A stretch of 64,000 nucleotides of DNA from Nostoc sp. JL34. Its GTDB lineage: Bacteria > Cyanobacteriota > Cyanobacteriia > Cyanobacteriales > Nostocaceae. Positions 60,716 to 64,000 of the stretch are shown here, piece after piece. The notes under the pieces are model-generated. The model was not told where the DNA came from and ran no database searches. It saw only the letters and a list, made by a program, of their open reading frames with translations. A program made the position numbers and the translations under genes. Position 1 is the stretch's first letter. Each line of letters begins with the position of its first letter. The stretch is taken from contig NZ_JABXKQ010000042.1 of assembly GCF_017114945.1 (NCBI RefSeq), positions 1-64,000 on the forward strand. The letters run 5' to 3'.

Positions 60716-63166
60716 CTAACTTCTGAGGTTTACGCCGAATTTTTCCACCAAGGCTTCGCGGACTTTATTGTGTACTGGTTGTACTTCTGCCTCAGTAAGA
60801 GTCCGATCGCTAGCCCGATAAACTAAGCGAAATGCTAAACTCCGTTGTCCTTCGGGGACATTTTCGCCACGATATTCATCAAATAATTCCACCGATTCGA
60901 GCAAATCTTTGCCCGCTTTGGTAATTACTTTTTGAATTTCGGTAACTGAGATTTTTACGGGTGCGAAAAAGGCGATATCGCGATCGCTAGCTGGATAGGT
61001 AGAATAGGGCTGGAATGTTGGAACGAGAACCTCATCTTGTTCTAGAGAATCTAAAAGCACATCTAGATCCAACTGAAAAACATAAACGGAATCTGGTAAG
61101 CCTTTTTCTCGCCGCAATTGGGGATGGAGTTGCCCAAAAATACCCAGTCTGCTACCCCGAATCCACAGGGAAGCGGTACGTCCTGGATGTAAGCGATCGT
61201 CGCGGCGATCGGGTTGAAATTCTACCTGCAAGCTAAGTTGCCGAAATACACTTTCTAAAATACCTTTAGCTTCAAACCAGGTGATGGGTTGTTCGCGTCC
61301 ACTTTTTGACCATTTGCCAAGGGAAATATCCCCTCCCACAATCCCCGCCAGGGTTTCTGTTTCTTGCAAACCGTCTTCTTCTTGCCAGAAAATTTGCCCG
61401 ATTTCAAAGCCGTTAAGGGCACCATTACCTTGCTCTAAATTGTATTGAAAGGCATCAATTAACCCAGATATCAAATCAGTTCGCAGCGCTGAATATTCGA
61501 CAAATAAGGGGTTTGACAATACTATGTTTCTGTCTTCTCCTGGTTTGACTAAAGAATAGTGGATTAATTCTGTCAATCCTTCAGCCCGCAGGAAAGCTCG
61601 TAACTTGCGAATTAGTTCCTGATCTAAAGGCAAATAGCCAGCTTCCGCTTTTTCTGGTAATGTATCGCAGAATTTGTTGTAGCCATAGAGACGGGCAATT
61701 TCTTCAATTAAATCAATTTCCCGCTCTAAATCGCGGTAACGATAGGGTGGGACAGAGACAGACCATGTGGGTTGATGGCTGCTATCTTCTCCTGAAGGAG
61801 TTAACTTACATCCCAATGCAGTCAAGATGCGCTCAACATCTTGTTCTTGGAGTTCACCTGCGTCCTCTTCCAATTCGATTGGCCCCAGTATTTGATTAAC
61901 TCGGTCTAAACGCAGTTCGATGGAACGACTCCAGGTAGACGGATCGGGGCGGGTGTCGGCAATTTCCTGCTGGACAATAATTCCACTCGCTAATTCGTTA
62001 ATTAAAGATAAGGCGCGGCGATTAGCTATTTCCAACTCAGCGCGGTTAACTCCCCGTTCATATCTCCCAGAAGCCTCACTTCTTAACCCTACACTCCGGG
62101 AAGAACGGCGAATTGCCACGGAATCAAATAAAGCTGCTTCTAAAACTAGGCTTTGAGTCCCTTCATGGACTTCTGTTTCTTCCCCGCCCATAACTCCCGC
62201 TAGTGCAACGGGTTTGTCGTTAGCGGTGATTAACAAATTTTGGGATGCTAGGGTGCGAGTTTGTCCATCTAAGGTTTTCAGGGATTCTCCATTATTGGCG
62301 AAGCGAACACCGATGGTTAAATTTTTGCTACTTGCAACAGATTGTATGCGATCGCCATCAAAGGCGTGCAGTGGTTGTCCCCATTCCAACAAAACGTAGT
62401 TAGTAATATCCACTACATTACTGATGGGACGTACCCCAGCCGCCCGCAAACGCTGTTGCAGCCATTCGGGAGATGGAGCAATTTGCACCTGTTCAATTAC
62501 CGTACCAATGTATGCAGGACAAGCTTGGGTATCGGCAATTTTTAAAGTTAAATTTCCGGTATTTTTGGGAATAGAGACTTCACCAGGTTCAGGAATGCTC
62601 AACTTTCCACCCGTCAAAGCTGCTACTTCTCTGGCTACGCCTACCATACTCAGAGCATCAGCGCGATTGGCAGTTGCGGTTAGGTCTAAAATTACATCAT
62701 CTAGACCTAACAACGGTCGCACATCACTACCCAATGGTAAATTTTCCTGGGTAAAAATATGAATTCCATCGACATCAGTGGGCAAACCAAGTTCTTTTAA
62801 AGAACAAATCATGCCCTGAGATGGGACACCACGGAGTTTTGCAGGTTTAATTTTTAAATCGATATTGGGTAAGTAAGTACCCGTAGTTGCCACTGGCACA
62901 TAGATATCTGCCTTCACATTGGCAGCACCACAGACAATATTTAAAATCTCATCTGCACCGATATCCACTTGGCAAACACTCAATTTATCGGCGTTGGGAT
63001 GGGGTTGACGCTCAAGTACTTTCCCTATAACCACGCCATTTGCCCAAGTGCGCCGATCTTCAATTTCTTCAACCTCAAACCCCGCCATTGTCAGGGTTTC
63101 GGCTAATTCTTCTGGACTAAGTTTTATCTCTACTAGTTCGCGCAGCCAATTTAGAGAAATACGCAT
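60716..63166 (-). CDS. pheT: Phenylalanyl-tRNA synthetase beta chain
   Basis: This 816-residue subunit pairs with PheS in an alpha2-beta2 enzyme that charges tRNA-Phe. The order of domains is complete: N-terminal start [18 protein letters not shown]/tRNA-binding domain ([15 protein letters not shown], about residues 55-70), B3/B4 editing domain (about 205-395), B5, catalytic-like core and C-terminal FDX-ACB anticodon domain (SDRDIAFF...[13 protein letters not shown]). Length is normal. The pheS gene is not in this window. Confidence 0.97.
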   Translation of the reverse strand: MRISLNWLRELVEIKLSPEELAETLTMAGFEVEEIEDRRTWANGVVIGKVLERQPHPNADKLSVCQVDIGADEILNIVCGAANVKADIYVPVATTGTYLPNIDLKIKPAKLRGVPSQGMICSLKELGLPTDVDGIHIFTQENLPLGSDVRPLLGLDDVILDLTATANRADALSMVGVAREVAALTGGKLSIPEPGEVSIPKNTGNLTLKIADTQACPAYIGTVIEQVQIAPSPEWLQQRLRAAGVRPISNVVDITNYVLLEWGQPLHAFDGDRIQSVASSKNLTIGVRFANNGESLKTLDGQTRTLASQNLLITANDKPVALAGVMGGEETEVHEGTQSLVLEAALFDSVAIRRSSRSVGLRSEASGRYERGVNRAELEIANRRALSLINELASGIIVQQEIADTRPDPSTWSRSIELRLDRVNQILGPIELEEDAGELQEQDVERILTALGCKLTPSGEDSSHQPTWSVSVPPYRYRDLEREIDLIEEIARLYGYNKFCDTLPEKAEAGYLPLDQELIRKLRAFLRAEGLTELIHYSLVKPGEDRNIVLSNPLFVEYSALRTDLISGLIDAFQYNLEQGNGALNGFEIGQIFWQEEDGLQETETLAGIVGGDISLGKWSKSGREQPITWFEAKGILESVFRQLSLQVEFQPDRRDDRLHPGRTASLWIRGSRLGIFGQLHPQLRREKGLPDSVYVFQLDLDVLLDSLEQDEVLVPTFQPYSTYPASDRDIAFFAPVKISVTEIQKVITKAGKDLLESVELFDEYRGENVPEGQRSLAFRLVYRASDRTLTEAEVQPVHNKVREALVEKFGVNLRS

Positions 63167-63424
63167 GGAGTGTGCTTGTTTTAGGAATCGTCTTTTGTTC
63201 TCATTTTAGGGTGCAAGAAGCGATCGATAGCTACTCTTCCCGCAAGGCGTACCCTTTCACTTGAACAATCCTACTACGTTAGACTGGCAGAACAATATCG
63301 CTTTTTTACTTTATCTTTACATTTTTGGCGATCGCCCCTAGTAAGCCGCAACACTTCTAGATTAAAACTTATGTAGCTTGTGAATGCAGATAACATTGTT
63401 CCATCTAATCTACGGAGAATTTTT

Positions 63425-63499
63425 ATGAGTTCTTTGCACACTCTAGAAGAACTTGAGCAGATTATTGAAAACGATAGAAAGTACGGTAATTTGACATAA
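63425..63499 (+). CDS. Very short frame, uncertain
   Basis: Twenty-four codons (MSSLHTLEELEQIIENDRKY) with CGGAGAA eight bases before the ATG. The composition is helical and acidic. It could be the beginning of a truncated gene. There is no family match and no support beyond the ribosome-binding site. The rest of 63167-63563 is spacer with nothing else recognised. Confidence 0.25.
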   Translation: MSSLHTLEELEQIIENDRKYGNLT

Positions 63500-63563
63500 C
63501 TTCAGATTTATGATTATCTTCAACTGCTTCTATATGCATAAAAAACTCATTGGGGTGGTTAAT

Positions 63564-64000
63564 TTAAGTCAAATGCATAAAGACTATTTTCAGTAATTCG
63601 GCGCGAGTAAACGGTTTAGTCAGATATCCAGATGCCCCGACCAATTTCGCTTTTACTTTGTCTACAATTCCTTTACTACCAGTAACAAAGATGATAGGAG
63701 TCTTTTGAAATATGGGATTATTTCGGATAATTCGACACAACTCATAACCATCAATTCCTAACATATTTAAATCCAGCAAAATTAAGTCTGGTTTGTGCCT
63801 TATAATTGACAAAACGGCTTTCACCGGATCGTTAATAGTCACTACAGAAAAATTTTCATTTTCTAAGAAATAACTAATTTCTTTAAGAATGGTGGGGCTA
63901 TCATCTACAGAAACGATTTTGTGGACTTTTTGTGCCGTTACAGTAGCAGCCGTTACTCTTTGGGAAGCAGGATTTATGTTATTTGATATTGTTGGTTCCT
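63564..64000 (-). CDS. PatA-family response regulator, C-terminal part
   Basis: The frame is open to the right edge, so only the C-terminal end is seen: about 145 residues. The receiver starts VSVDDSPTILKEISYFL, with phosphoacceptor Asp in LILLDLNMLGIDGYELCRII, then IIFVTGSKG and YLTKPFTRAELLKIV. A variable linker precedes it and there is no C-terminal output domain, as in PatA/PixG/TaxP1-type regulators that carry DUF4388 (PATAN) at the N-terminus. The N-terminal half lies outside the window. Confidence 0.82.
   Translation of the reverse strand, partial: EPTISNNINPASQRVTAATVTAQKVHKIVSVDDSPTILKEISYFLENENFSVVTINDPVKAVLSIIRHKPDLILLDLNMLGIDGYELCRIIRNNPIFQKTPIIFVTGSKGIVDKVKAKLVGASGYLTKPFTRAELLKIVFMHLT

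Overview
The window looks like chromosome of a filamentous heterocyst-forming cyanobacterium of the Nostoc type. The reasons are the very frequent HIP1 octamer GCGATCGC, many intergenic heptamer repeat arrays (units such as TAATTCG, AATTCAA, ATGACCA), and a cyanobacterial gene set: a high-light-inducible protein, a CruA/CruP-type lycopene cyclase, a helical carotenoid protein plus an OCP C-terminal-domain homologue, a Tab2-family protein, DUF1816, DUF4330, DUF7219 and a PatA-family response regulator. No rRNA, tRNA or CRISPR array was recognised.

Layout. 1-9.5 kb: a small conserved gene, an hspA-hdeD stress pair, a cupin protein, a single-domain receiver, a decayed DUF2887/Rpn-type nuclease gene, a tRNA-dihydrouridine synthase, a two-TM protein, alanine dehydrogenase and a very short hli gene. 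10-16 kb: a WD40 protein, then a permease with its TIGR03943 partner and a large Ig-like/propeller envelope protein. 15.7-20.4 kb, minus strand: a class-V aminotransferase, then a tight run of sulfite-oxidase-like enzyme, TSUP exporter and Rnl5-type RNA ligase. 21-25.6 kb: a coiled-coil protein and the lycopene cyclase. 26-39 kb is the most accessory-looking part: LivF, two Uma2 proteins, a PD-(D/E)XK protein, several tiny proteins, a frameshifted fasciclin gene, an HTH-NACHT STAND ATPase, a receiver with Glu in place of the phosphoacceptor Asp, and a 21-bp minisatellite. Housekeeping genes (glucokinase, a histidine phosphatase) are interspersed.

39.5-64 kb is more conventional: a MacAB-like three-gene efflux system, the carotenoid-protein pair (HCP and CTDH) around a QueG-HAD fusion, a partner-switching/response-regulator group (RsbW-like kinase, PP2C phosphatase with receiver, LuxR-type regulator), a WecG-type glycosyltransferase, FtsE, an M48 protease, DUF4330, a metallophosphatase, Tab2, YciI, PheT and, running off the right edge, a PatA-family regulator.

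Repeats are a major theme. Four copies of a 163-164 bp palindromic-ended element (MITE-like, no ORF) lie at 3.1, 4.1, 32.5 and 39.1 kb, three of them flanked by an exact 3-bp TAA/TTA duplication. There are also a 69-bp dispersed hairpin repeat in two copies, a duplicated probable upstream region, a triple 62-bp repeat, and repeat sequence inserted in frame within two reading frames. Start codons were moved where an internal ATG or Shine-Dalgarno sequence fits better. All family assignments come from recognising motifs by eye, not from a search.
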